A stretch of 64,000 bases of DNA from Diacronema lutheri. Its lineage: Eukaryota > Haptophyta > Pavlovophyceae > Pavlovales > Pavlovaceae. Location: assembly GCA_019448385.1 (NCBI GenBank), contig JAGTXO010000048.1, positions 186,001-250,000 on the forward strand, in the 5' to 3' direction. Of the stretch, positions 1 to 9,637 are shown in pieces (the first letter of the stretch is position 1; the number at the start of each line of letters is the position of its first letter). The notes below the pieces were generated by a model, which was not told where the DNA came from, did not search any database, and worked only from the letters and a program-made list of their open reading frames with translations. The position numbers and the translations under genes are program-made.

Positions 1-57
1 CACCGCCGCCGACGCGATCGACGCGCGGCGAGACGGCGGCAGCGTAAGCGGCACGCC

Positions 58-132
58 GCCATCATTATCATTACTCGGCAGCCCATCGATGGCGGCGCCG
101 CCATCATTACTCGGCAGCCCATCGATGGCGGC
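58..132. repeat. Tandem duplication at the first gene's 5' end
   Basis: A 34-40 bp block (ccgccatcattactcggcag and following bases, ending in the atcgatggcgg core) occurs twice back to back; the first copy carries a 6-base insertion. Each copy contains an ATG in the same reading frame, so the duplication supplies two alternative starts (89 and 122) for the lipoxygenase-like gene. Confidence 0.85.
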
Positions 133-2214
133 GCGCCTGCCCGCCGGGTGCGCGGCGGACCCGACGGGCGCGCTCGACGCGCACACGCGCCTCTACTTTG
201 CGCTGATCCGGACGCTCGACGACGGCGTGCAGCCGGACGCGTCGGTTGTTCGGCCGCCAATCGAGACGGGCGGCTCGGCTCTGCCTGCGCTCGACCTGTT
301 CCCCGGGCTGCGCGTGCCCACCTACGACGAGGACGAGGATCTGGATACGGCCTCGTCCCTTGTCAACCAGCTCTTCGACGCGTACGTGCGCTCGGCGCCC
401 TTCTTCCCGCTCGCAGACTCGGCTGTCGGCTGGGTGCCAACCGACGCCGCCGCCGCGGCGCTCGACGGCCAGCTGCCGCTCGGTGGCGCGTGGGTGGCGG
501 GCGGCGGCGCGGGCGGTGGCGGGCGCGCGGCCGCGCACGCCGCGCGGCCGGCGCAGCCGCCCGCCTCGGCTGCGGCTGCGGTCGAGGCGGCCGCGCGCGC
601 CGTCGACGGCGAGGTGCGTGCGCTGATGGTCCGGCTGTCCGGACGGATGCTGCCCGAGCCGCTTTACGACTATGCGCATGCGCTCGGCGGAGAAGGAGAA
701 GGAGAAGGAGGGGGGCACCCGCTCCTCACGGATGCGGCCCTCGCGCACATCGCCTTTGGCGGCATTGGCGCACACCTGCCGCGCCGCGCGCGCGCGCCGC
801 CCGCCGTCGCGCTCGCCGCCGCCGCCGATGGCAGCGATGGCAGCGATGGCGGCGGTGGCGGCGATGGCGGCGGTGGCGGCGATGGCGGCGATGGCAGCGG
901 TGGCGGCGATGGCGGCGGTGGCGGCGCGTGCGCGGTGCGCGCGGTACCCGAGGGCGCCGCCTTTGAGCTGGACATGTCGTGGATGTGCGCGCTGAGCGTG
1001 CGGCCTGGCTTCGAGCGGTATGGCGCCGTCGCCTTCTTCGACGGCGCGCAGCGCCCGCTCGCCATCTGGTGGAGCCACGCCGGCGTGCTCGTGCGGCCGG
1101 GTGGGGCGCGCCGCGCGCCAACGCGCGCCGCGTGCGCCGCGCGCCGCGCGCCGATCGCGCGGCGCGCGTCACGCGGCCGCGCGCCGTCGCGCTTTGCCGC
1201 GCCGCGCCGCGCTGCGCAGGCGACGCGGCGTGGGCGCACGCCAAGTGGGCGTGGCGCTCGTCCGTGCTGTCGGGCGTGACGCTGCGCGAGCACCTGACGA
1301 TCGTGCACCTCGTCGTCGGCAACGCGCTCGTCACGACCACGCGCGAGCAGCTGCGCGCCTCGCACCCGGTGCGCCGCCTGCTCAAGCCGTTCACGTACCG
1401 CACGGTGGCGGTCAACCGCGGCGCGCGCAACCTGCTCACGTCGGAGCTCTCGCTGCTGCACCGCGCCGTCGCGCTCGACGCGGCCGGTCTGCACGCCGCG
1501 TTCAACGCGTCGATCTCTCTCGCGCGCGCACAGCTCGACCCGCTCTCCGATGCGCTGCTCGGCGCGGCGGAGCCGCCGCTGCGCGTGAGCCCGAGCGCCA
1601 CGCCGTTCGCGCACGACGCGGCCGCGTTCCGTGCAGTCGTGCGCCGCATGGTCAGCGCGTACGTGCTCGAGTATTACGAGAGCGACCAGGCGCTCCTCGA
1701 CGACACGCAGCTGCGCGCCTTCTGGACGGCCCTGCGCGCGTGGTTCGCGCGGCTGCCCGCGCTCGCCGACGGCGGCGAGGTGGTGGAGGGCGCGTGGCCG
1801 CTGCAGCGCACGCGCGCGCGCACGCCGCGCGAGACGCTCGTCGATGCGCTCACGTCGCTCGTCGTGCACGTGACGGCCGTGCACAAGCACGTCGGCCCGG
1901 CGGGCGAGTACGTGCGCGATCCGCGGTACGCGGGCGCGAAGATCCGGCCGGGCGCGGAGGTGGCGGACGTGCAGGCGGCCGTGCAGGTCCTGTCGATCGC
2001 GCTCGTGACCGGCTTCCGCCAGCCGATGCTCATCGACGACTACACGCACGTGCTGCTGCGCGACGAGCACCTCGGTGCGACCCGGCGCATCCTCGACCGC
2101 TTCCAGGCCGAGCTCGCCGAGCTCTCGCGCGAAGTGCGCCGGAAGAACCGCGCGCGCAGATTCAAGACGCAGGCGTTCGACCCCGCGCGCCTGTCAACGA
2201 GCGTCTCCATTTAG
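89..2214 (+). CDS. Lipoxygenase-like dioxygenase, two exons
   Basis: Lipoxygenases are non-haem iron enzymes that add O2 to polyunsaturated fatty acids. Exons 89..1100 and 1220..2214 join across a GT-AG intron (gtgggg...gcgcag, 119 bp, phase 1) to give about 668 aa. Family signals: the W-x-x-AK segment after the intron, the iron-ligand helix with H-x4-H (EHLTIVH), the following helix with HPVRRLLKPF, the segment AFRAVVRRMVSAYVLEYYESD, and a C-terminal isoleucine (STSVSI), whose carboxylate binds iron in this family. The third-ligand region reads VHKHVG, so the usual downstream Asn/His position looks like Gly. The N-terminal half is Gly/Asp/Ala-rich with a GGC/GAT repeat and matches nothing I recognise. 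The frame is open to the window edge, so the 5' end may extend further. Family confident; substrate unknown. Confidence 0.75.
826..926. repeat. GGC/GAT trinucleotide repeat in the lipoxygenase exon
   Basis: An imperfect run of ggcggc, gatggc and agcgatggc units encodes a Gly/Asp/Ser-rich linker. It stays open in all frames and is therefore prone to length polymorphism. Confidence 0.8.
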
Positions 2215-2305
2215 GCGGTGTTATTTTACGAAATGAATGGTGTTCTTTTGTTGGATGCGAGAGCAACGAGCACGCGGCTTGCGAGAGCGCGCGGCTCGAG
2301 AGACG

Positions 2306-3085
2306 TCACGCGGTGCTGTTCGTTGTGCGGGTGCTGTTCGGAGCTGGCGCGGTGCCGCCACCCGCCGACGGCTTGTCGCCGCCACTCCTCGCCGCGTTTG
2401 CAGCGGTCACCATCCGGTGGAGGATCGGCGCGACAATATAACCGACGACACAGAGGATGATGACAAGGATGATGAGTTTGAGCTTGAGATTTCGCCAAAG
2501 CATCACGCGCTTCAGGTCGGTCGCCTGCCTTTGGAAGGTCTGCGCCTCCGTGCGGAGCGCGTCGGTCTTGTCCTCGAGCACCTCGAGGTTCTCGTGCGTT
2601 GCGAGCAGGTGCGTGATGTTCTCGTGCATGAGGCCCTTCACCTCGTCGACCTGCGCCTGCACGCCATGCGTCTTGTCCACGCGCGCAATGTCGTCGTACA
2701 GCGCACACAGCTCGAGCATCGTCCGCTTCGCCTTGCCCGTGAGCCCATTCTCCGGCGCCTCGACGAGCACGTCGCCAAACTGCGACGTAAAGCGGGCGCG
2801 GAGCTCGTCGAGGAGCTTGAAGGCGGTGCGCTGCGGGTACTCGGACGAAGTGATCACAATGTAGATCGCGAGTCGGTCGGTGACGTAGTGCAGCGTGCCG
2901 ACCTCCTTGTCCGTGATCGTCAGCCGCGGGAAGTCCGTCACGCGGTTCGAGCGAAGCACCTTGTCGACAACGGCGTGGCAGCGCGCGGGCATGCCTCCCT
3001 GGTTGCAGTGCACGTAATTGGCCACGACCACCTTGTCCGCCAGCCGGCCCACCGCGCAGTGGCGCACGTTGGTCAGCAGCGACAT
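2306..3085 (-). CDS. Longin R-SNARE, VAMP7-like
   Basis: A membrane-fusion protein of 259 aa with the classical VAMP7 layout: longin domain (about residues 1-120), SNARE helix (about 128-190), one hydrophobic anchor (about 204-226) and a short Ser/Thr/Gly tail. The SNARE heptads align well with R-SNAREs through LEVLEDKTDAL. The ionic zero-layer position, normally Arg in the RGE-x-LE motif, is Thr here (ATHENLEVL). It would act in vesicle docking on endosomal, vacuolar or plasma membranes. Its start is 158 bp from the divergent Cys-rich gene, so the two may share a promoter region. Single exon, no frame problems. Confidence 0.9.
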   Translation of the reverse strand: MSLLTNVRHCAVGRLADKVVVANYVHCNQGGMPARCHAVVDKVLRSNRVTDFPRLTITDKEVGTLHYVTDRLAIYIVITSSEYPQRTAFKLLDELRARFTSQFGDVLVEAPENGLTGKAKRTMLELCALYDDIARVDKTHGVQAQVDEVKGLMHENITHLLATHENLEVLEDKTDALRTEAQTFQRQATDLKRVMLWRNLKLKLIILVIILCVVGYIVAPILHRMVTAANAARSGGDKPSAGGGTAPAPNSTRTTNSTA

Positions 3086-3243
3086 CGCCCGAGGCGCCCT
3101 TCCACCGCGGGCGACGGCGGTGGCGTCAGAGTGCCACTTCGCCTGGAGTTCTTTTTTTTGAAAAAGCGCGCCGCACCCGCGCCGCGCACATCAAGGGCAG
3201 CCAGCGCGCTGCGTCCCCGGGGCCGCGTTCGGTTGCGCAGCCC

Positions 3244-3825
3244 ATGGGCCAGAGGGCGGCGGCCGCGGCGCTTGTGTCGCTTGTGGTGCTGGCCGCCGCG
3301 GGTATATACGTGCTCAGCACGGCGCCTGGGCGGGCGGGGCCCGCGCGCGCCCGCCGAGACGCGCACGGCCGCGGCGGCCGCCGGACGCCAGTGCACTGCT
3401 TCGCCACCACGTACCGCGACGTGATGCCAGCGCCGGACGACGGGCGCGCGGTGTCGGCGGACACGTGCAAGGCGTGGTGCACGGCACACAGCCCCGTGTA
3501 CACCGAGCTCGACGCCATTTGCTGCGAGTACATCCTCTACGCCCACTCGGAAGTCGACCACTGCACGTGGACCAACGGCATGTCGGGCGTGAACGGCTCG
3601 GCGCCGCGCGTGCGCTGCGACGCAAATCGGCCGGACGAGACGATGCCGCAGCCCGCGAGCGGCGCGCTGACCACCCGCCCGGAGTGCATGGCGTGGTGCG
3701 CCGGGCTCCGGCCGGGCCACCGCGTCGACTTGGACTGCTGCCAGCTCATCGTGCGGGTGGACAGCAAAGGCAATCCGAGCTCGGAGTGCACGTGGACCGA
3801 CGCGTCGTCCTTCTCGCTTACCTGA
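3244..3825 (+). CDS. Small Cys-rich signal-anchored protein with duplicated domain
   Basis: 193 aa. Residues 8-26 are a hydrophobic signal peptide or anchor, followed by an Arg-rich stretch and then two copies of a Cys module of about 60 residues. Each copy has the order C-x-x-WC, then CC, then CTWT (first copy CKAWC, AICCEY, CTWT; second copy CMAWC, DLDCCQ, CTWT). The regular Cys spacing suggests disulfides and a lumenal or extracellular location. I do not recognise the family. It lies between the longin gene (divergent) and the myosin gene (same strand). Confidence 0.7.
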   Translation: MGQRAAAAALVSLVVLAAAGIYVLSTAPGRAGPARARRDAHGRGGRRTPVHCFATTYRDVMPAPDDGRAVSADTCKAWCTAHSPVYTELDAICCEYILYAHSEVDHCTWTNGMSGVNGSAPRVRCDANRPDETMPQPASGALTTRPECMAWCAGLRPGHRVDLDCCQLIVRVDSKGNPSSECTWTDASSFSLT

Positions 3826-3965
3826 GTGGGCGATTGCCACGCCCATCGCCATTCCCATTGCCGTTGACATTGCTGCTTCTCGCCGACGCCGGTCGGACCT
3901 ATTCATCCAGTAAATCTAGTTGAGAAACTTTATGCGAAAGGAAGGGCCTCGGCTCGAGCTCCCCG

Positions 3966-6852
3966 ATGCGAGAGGCGCGCTCATCGAACGCGAACGGCGA
4001 CCTGCTCGAGCTCGATGGCGCGCGGGGCGCGAGCGGGGCGACGCGTCTTGACGACGGCGTTATCCTCCGCCAGGTGAAGGGGCGCTTCGAGGATGCACAC
4101 ATCTACTCGTTTGTCAACCGGATGCTGATCGCGCTCAACCCGTACGAGGAGCTCGGCATCTACTCGGCGGCGCAGCTCGCGCAGTACGCGACGCTGGGCG
4201 ACGAGGATGCGCCGCACCCGCACGTGTACGCCGTGGCCGCCGCCGCATTCAAGGGCCTCGTGCGCGGCGGCTCGCAATCGATCGTGATCACGGGCGATTC
4301 GGGCGCGGGCAAGACGGAGACGAGCAAGCGCGTGATGCAGTTCCTCGCGCACGTCGCCGGCGCCGACGTGGGCAGCGCGCTCGATCGCGGGGGTGGCGTT
4401 GGCGGCACGCCGCTTACCGCCGGCGCCTCCGCCGCGGGCGCGCTGCACCTGCGGCTGCTCCGCGCCAACGTGCTGCTCGAGGCGTTTGGCAACGCGCGCA
4501 CGCCGATCAACGACAACTCGAGCCGCTTCGGCAAGTTCGTGCAGGTGCAGTACGACACGTCGGCGCGGCTTCTCGGCGCGCACGTGCACGTGTACCTGCT
4601 TGAGAAGGCGCGCGTCTCCGCGCGCACGCCCGGCTGCGGCGAGTGCACGTTCCATGTGCTCTATTTGCTGCTGCTCGGTGCGTCGCGCGAGGATGCGCGC
4701 GCGCTCGGCCTCGTGCAGCACGCCGAGGCGTACTCGTACACGGCGCTCGGCGCGCAGAGCGAGGAGCTGCTCGCCGCGCTCGCGCTCGGCGCGGGCGCGG
4801 CCAGCCGTGGCGATGCCGATGGTGCACGTGCCGAATGGGGCCGACGGCTCGACGCAGTGCGCGCCGAGCTGCGGTCGGTCGGCGTCTCGGCGGTCGACGC
4901 GGCCGCGCTGCTGCGCGTGTGCGCGGCGCTGCTGCACGTGGGCAATGTGCGCTTCGTCGAGTCGGCGGGCGGCGGGCCCGATAGCGGCGCCGCGCTCGAC
5001 GAGAGCGAGTCGGTGCGCGACGATGGCGCCGAGCCATCCGCCATTGCGTTGCGCGAGGCAGCGCGGCTGCTCGGCGTCGGCGGCGGCGCACTGTGCGACG
5101 CGCTCGCGTCGCGCTGCATCCGCACGGGGCGCGAGTGGTTCGTCAAGCGGCGCGCGATCGGCGAAGCTGAGGCGCTGCGCGACGCACTCGCGCGCACGCT
5201 CTACGCGCGCGTCTTCGCCGCCATCGTGCGGTGCGTGAACGATGCCGTTGGGATTGGTGCGCACTCGGGCGGTGGCGGCGGCTCTGCGGCGCTCAGCTCG
5301 GGCTTCATCGGCATCCTCGACATCTTTGGCTTCGAGATCCTCGGCACCAATTCTCTCGAGCAGCTCCTGATCAACTATGCCAACGAGCGGCTGCAAGGCC
5401 TCTTCACGCGCATCGTCTTCCACGCGGCGCTCGCCGAGGCCGTGGCCGAGGGCATCAGCACGTCGCACTTTGATGCGCCCGCGGTCGACAACACGCCGAC
5501 GCTCGCGCTGCTCGCGGCGCCGCATCTCGGGCTGATTGATCTACTCAACGAGGAGTGTGCCTTCCCCAACGGCACCGACGAAACCTTTGTGCGCAAGTTG
5601 TGCGCGGCCAACGCGCACAACGACAGGCTCGTCGTGCGCCAGCGCGCGCCGATCGCGCGCACTTCGGGCTTCGTGGTCGCGCACTACGCGGGCGAGGTGT
5701 GCCGCGCTCGCCGCCCGCCGCTTCGTCCGCCCCGCCCCGTCCGCCCGGCGCTGAGCGCCGTCAAGCGCGCGCGCGCAGGTGCGGTACGAGGTTGCCGGCT
5801 GGCTCCACAAGAACCGCGACCCCTTCTCCGCGGACGTGGGTGCGCTGCTGCGCGAGTCAACCGAGCCGCAGGTCGCCGCGCTCTTCAGCCTTCCGCCCGT
5901 CGCGCGCATTGAAGCGGTGCGCGCGGCGGCCGCCGACGGCGGTGCCGACGGCGCGTCGAGCGGCCAGCAGCGGCTTGTTTTCCGAGGCGCGGCTAAGCAG
6001 TTCGACGCGCAGCTCGCGCAGCTGATGCGTGCGCTCTGCGCGTCGGTCGTGCACTTCGTGCGCACGGTGCGACCGAACGACGACAAGGCGCCGCGCGTCT
6101 TTCACGACGAGCTCGTCAAGGCGCAGCTGCGGTGCGGCGGCGTCTTTGAGGCGGTGCGCGTCTTCGCGGCCGGCTACCCGGATCGAATCCCGCTGCACAC
6201 ATTCTTTTTCCGCTTCCGCTGCCTCGCGCAGCCCGCACACCTCGCCGCCGTCGCTGCCGCCGCCTCGCCGCGCGTGCCGCGCGCGCCGCCGCCCCGCGCC
6301 ATCGACCGCATCGACCGCGCCCTCGAAGCGCTGGGCGCAGCGTCGCACGGCGACGGCTTGGAGGGCGGCGACGGCTCGCAGCGCGGCGGCGCGCCGGGCG
6401 GCGCGGCGCTCGCGCGAGACGTGCGCGCGCTCCTCGCGTGCCTCGAGCTGGACGGCAGCTCGTTTGAAATTGGGCGCACTAAGGCGCGTGCGCCGCCGAG
6501 CCGCGCCGCCGCGGGGCTGGCGCACGGCGCACGCCGCTGAGGCGTGAGGCGCGCGCGCCCGTCCCGTTCCGCGGCTTGGCGCAGGTCTTCTTCAAGGCCG
6601 CCGTGCTGCCCGCCCTCGAGCGGCGGCGCGACCGGCTGATCGCCCCGACCGCCATCGTGCTGCAGGCGGTGGCGCGTGGCATGGCGGCGAGGCGGCGGTG
6701 CGCCGCGCGGCGCCACCCGCGCGCCCAGCCGCGCCGCGCCGCCAACCGGCGCGGCGCGGCTGGGCGCGGGCGCGGGTTGGCCCCCCGCGCGGCGCGCCGG
6801 ATCCTCTGCCCCCCGCGCGGCGCTGCCCTTCCGCCTCCCTTCTGCTCATCTC

Positions 6853-6884
<32 letters not shown>

Positions 6885-9526
6885 GCCGCGCTGCAGCTAC
6901 GCTCCGATGGTCGAGGAAGCACGCGTGCATGCACAGCTGCAGCGCCAGGCGGAGCGCTCGCTGCTTGCGCTGGCGGAGGCGGAGGCGGAGGCGGAGCGGC
7001 AACGCGAGGCGGAGGCGGCGGCCGCCGCGGCGCGAGCGGACGCGCAGCGCGCAGAGGCGGAGCGCGCGGCCATCGTGCTCGCCCATGCGGCCGCCGTGCA
7101 GCAGCGCGCCGACGCTGAGAGCGGGGCGAGACTCGTCGAGGCGCGCGCGCGCATCGCCGACCTTGAGGCGCAGCTGGCCGCGGCAATTGCCGACGCCGCC
7201 GAGCAGCGCGCGCGCAGGCTCGACGCCGAGGCGGCGCTCGGCGCGGCGACGGGCGGCGCGGACGGCGCCGCCGCCGCCGCCGTCGAGCGCGCCACCACCG
7301 CCGGGGCGGAGGCGGAGGCGATGGCGATGGCGATGGCGCGCGCCGCGCGCGAGCAGGCGGCGCGCGCGGCGCGCGCCGAGGCGGAGGCGGCCGAGCTGCG
7401 CGCGCAGCTCGGCGCGCTGCGCGACGAGAGTGCTTCCGCGCTCGCGGCGGCCAACGCGCAGGCGGCCGACGCGCGCGCCGCCGCGGCAACATGGGAGGCG
7501 GAGGCGGCGGCTGAGGCGGCGGAGCGCAAGCGCTCGCAGGCGCTGCGCGAGGCGGAGCGCGCCGCGGCCGAGGACGCTGCGCGCGAGCTGGCCAACGAGC
7601 GTGACTTGTGGCGCGCCGAGGCGTTCGCCGGCGACCACCCAGCCGACGGCGAGGCGGGCGGGCCGGCGCGGCTGAGCGCGCGCCGGCCACTTGTCCTGCC
7701 GCCAGACGCGCTGGGCGCACGCGGCGCGGAGGGCAGCGGGCGCTGTCCGCCCGCCGAGGCGGCGCGCGCACCGCCGTCGCGCGGCGCGTTCCATGCGCCG
7801 CGCGTCGGCGCGGACGTCGGCGGCGGCTCGGCGGGCAGCGGCGCGTTGCTGAGCGAACGACGCTCCTTTGCGGCGGCCGCTCCCTTCCCGCTCTCGCGCG
7901 CGTCGTCGTCGGTGCACCGCGACATCAACCCGGCGCTGCGGCAGCACTGGACGCCGACGGCGATCGCAGGACTCGGCGCCGCACCCGCGTACGGCGCCAT
8001 GCGGCTGCGCGAGACGCCCAACAAGCGCACGTCCGCAGTGATCGGCGGCGCGCTCGCGTGGCCGGGCGCGGCGCGCGGCGCGCACTCGCGCACGGGCTCC
8101 TTCGGACGGCCCGCGTCGGCGCGCTCCGACGCGTCGAGCAAGTCGACGTACGACGCCGACCTGCTCGCGTACGCGCAGTACATGGGCATCGACCCGGCCG
8201 TCGAGTCGGCGCTTATGTGGATCGCAGAGTCGCTGCGCGAGGCGCCGCTGCCTGACGGCTGGCAGCTGCAGCGCGACCCGAGGGGCAACTTGTACTTTTT
8301 CGACGAGACGACGGGCGAAGCGTCGCTGCAGCATCCGCTCGACCTGCAGTTCAAGGCGCTGCTGCAGGAGCACCGCATCGAGACCGCCGTGAGCGGCAAG
8401 GCGGGCGGGCCGCGGCCCGCGCCGCCCGCCGCCGGCGGCGCGTCCGAAGGCGGCCGGTGCTCGCACGTCGACGCGTTCGCGGCGGTGACGCTCTCGGCGA
8501 CGGACGCGCTGCTGCTCACGCCCGGCCCCGAGAATCTCGTGCGCAACGCGCTGCACACGCCGCAGCGCGCGCGCGCGCTCGCCTCCGGCAGCGGCGACGT
8601 GCTGCTCGGCGCGGCCGGCGTGGGCGCGGCCGACGGCAGCCCGCTCCTCCCCACGTACAATCTCGTCGCCGTGGTCGCGGGCGGGGCGGACGGCGAGCCC
8701 GCCGACGAGTTGCCGCTGCTGCGCGCCTCGCTCGTGCAGGGCGGAATCTCTGACGGCAATGGCGGCGTGCTCTTCGAGCTCTTCGCGCAGGTAAGCGGAG
8801 CGGGCGCGGGCTGCGGGCACACGGCCGTATGGCGCGATGCGCGCTGCCGCGCGTCTCAGCAAGCGAGCGGCGCCACACCGCGCGGCGTGGCGCCGCGCGC
8901 GGCCCTACGCAGCGCCCGGTTGCTGAGACGCGCGCACGCGATCGCGCTCGCCGCTCGCCGCTCGCCGCGCGCAGCTGGGCGGCGGGTGTGAGATGGGCGT
9001 GGTGATTGGCAACGCGGCGTGCGCGCGCTCGACGCTCTACATACCGCCACGCAACGGCGAATTGCTCGAGCGCGAGCTGTCTGCCGTCACGATCCGCGAG
9101 ATCGGCGGCGGTGCGGCAGAACTGGAGGCGGTGATTCCACAGCCTTCCGCCGACGCCATCGCGGTCGGTGTCGATGTGCGTCGGCGCGGCGGCGCTCTGC
9201 TCGCCGCGCACGAGCGTGGTCGCTCTGCCGTCTCGCGCGAGCTGATCGTGCTCACTGGCCGGATCCAAGCGTCCGCGCGCTCGGTGCACGTCAAGCTGTC
9301 GCTGCCGACGGGCGGCGCGGCGGGCGGAGGCGTCGGTTCGAGCGCGCAGGCGGGGCCGCAGTCGCTGCCAAACCTCGTGATGACAATGAGGCAGATGGCG
9401 GGCGGGGCAATGGAGATGCTCTACCGTGATCGAATCGCGCCGCTGCAGGCGATGCACATCGCGCTCGCGCTCGCAAGGTGGTGGAGCGTGCGGCACGCGG
9501 GCCGGCTCTCATCGGCCGTGCTGTGA
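3966..9526 (+). CDS. Unconventional myosin with coiled coil and WW-like motif, five exons
   Basis: An actin-based motor. Exons 3966..5696, 5779..6483, 6585..6697, 6897..8790 and 8993..9526 join in phase to about 1,658 aa. The head shows the P-loop GDSGAGKTET (about residue 110), switch I NDNSSRFGKF, switch II DIFGFEIL with INYANERLQ, HYAGEV at the first junction, and VRTVRPND. The GRTK/VFFKAA converter junction lies across intron 2, which needs a GC-AG site (aag|gcgcgt). An IQ-like helix (PTAIVLQAVARGMAARRR) is followed by a long Ala/Glu coiled coil and a WW-like motif (LPDGWQLQRDPRGNLYFF) whose second Trp is replaced by Leu. Intron 3 carries a 28-C tract before its acceptor. The head starts abruptly without the SH3-like N domain, so an upstream exon may be missing. 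Class not assigned. Confidence 0.88.
6857..6884. repeat. 28-bp poly-C tract in myosin intron 3
   Basis: An uninterrupted C run ends 12 bases before the ctgcag acceptor and apparently serves as the polypyrimidine tract. Confidence 0.9.
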
Positions 9527-9637
9527 TCGGTGTTTACGAGCGCAGGGCGCGAGCTCGTTGCCTTCAACGGCAGCCCTCACCAACGGCAGGGCAGCCCTCA
9601 TGTCAGCTGTCGTGTCTGCACTGGGGGCGCAATGCGC

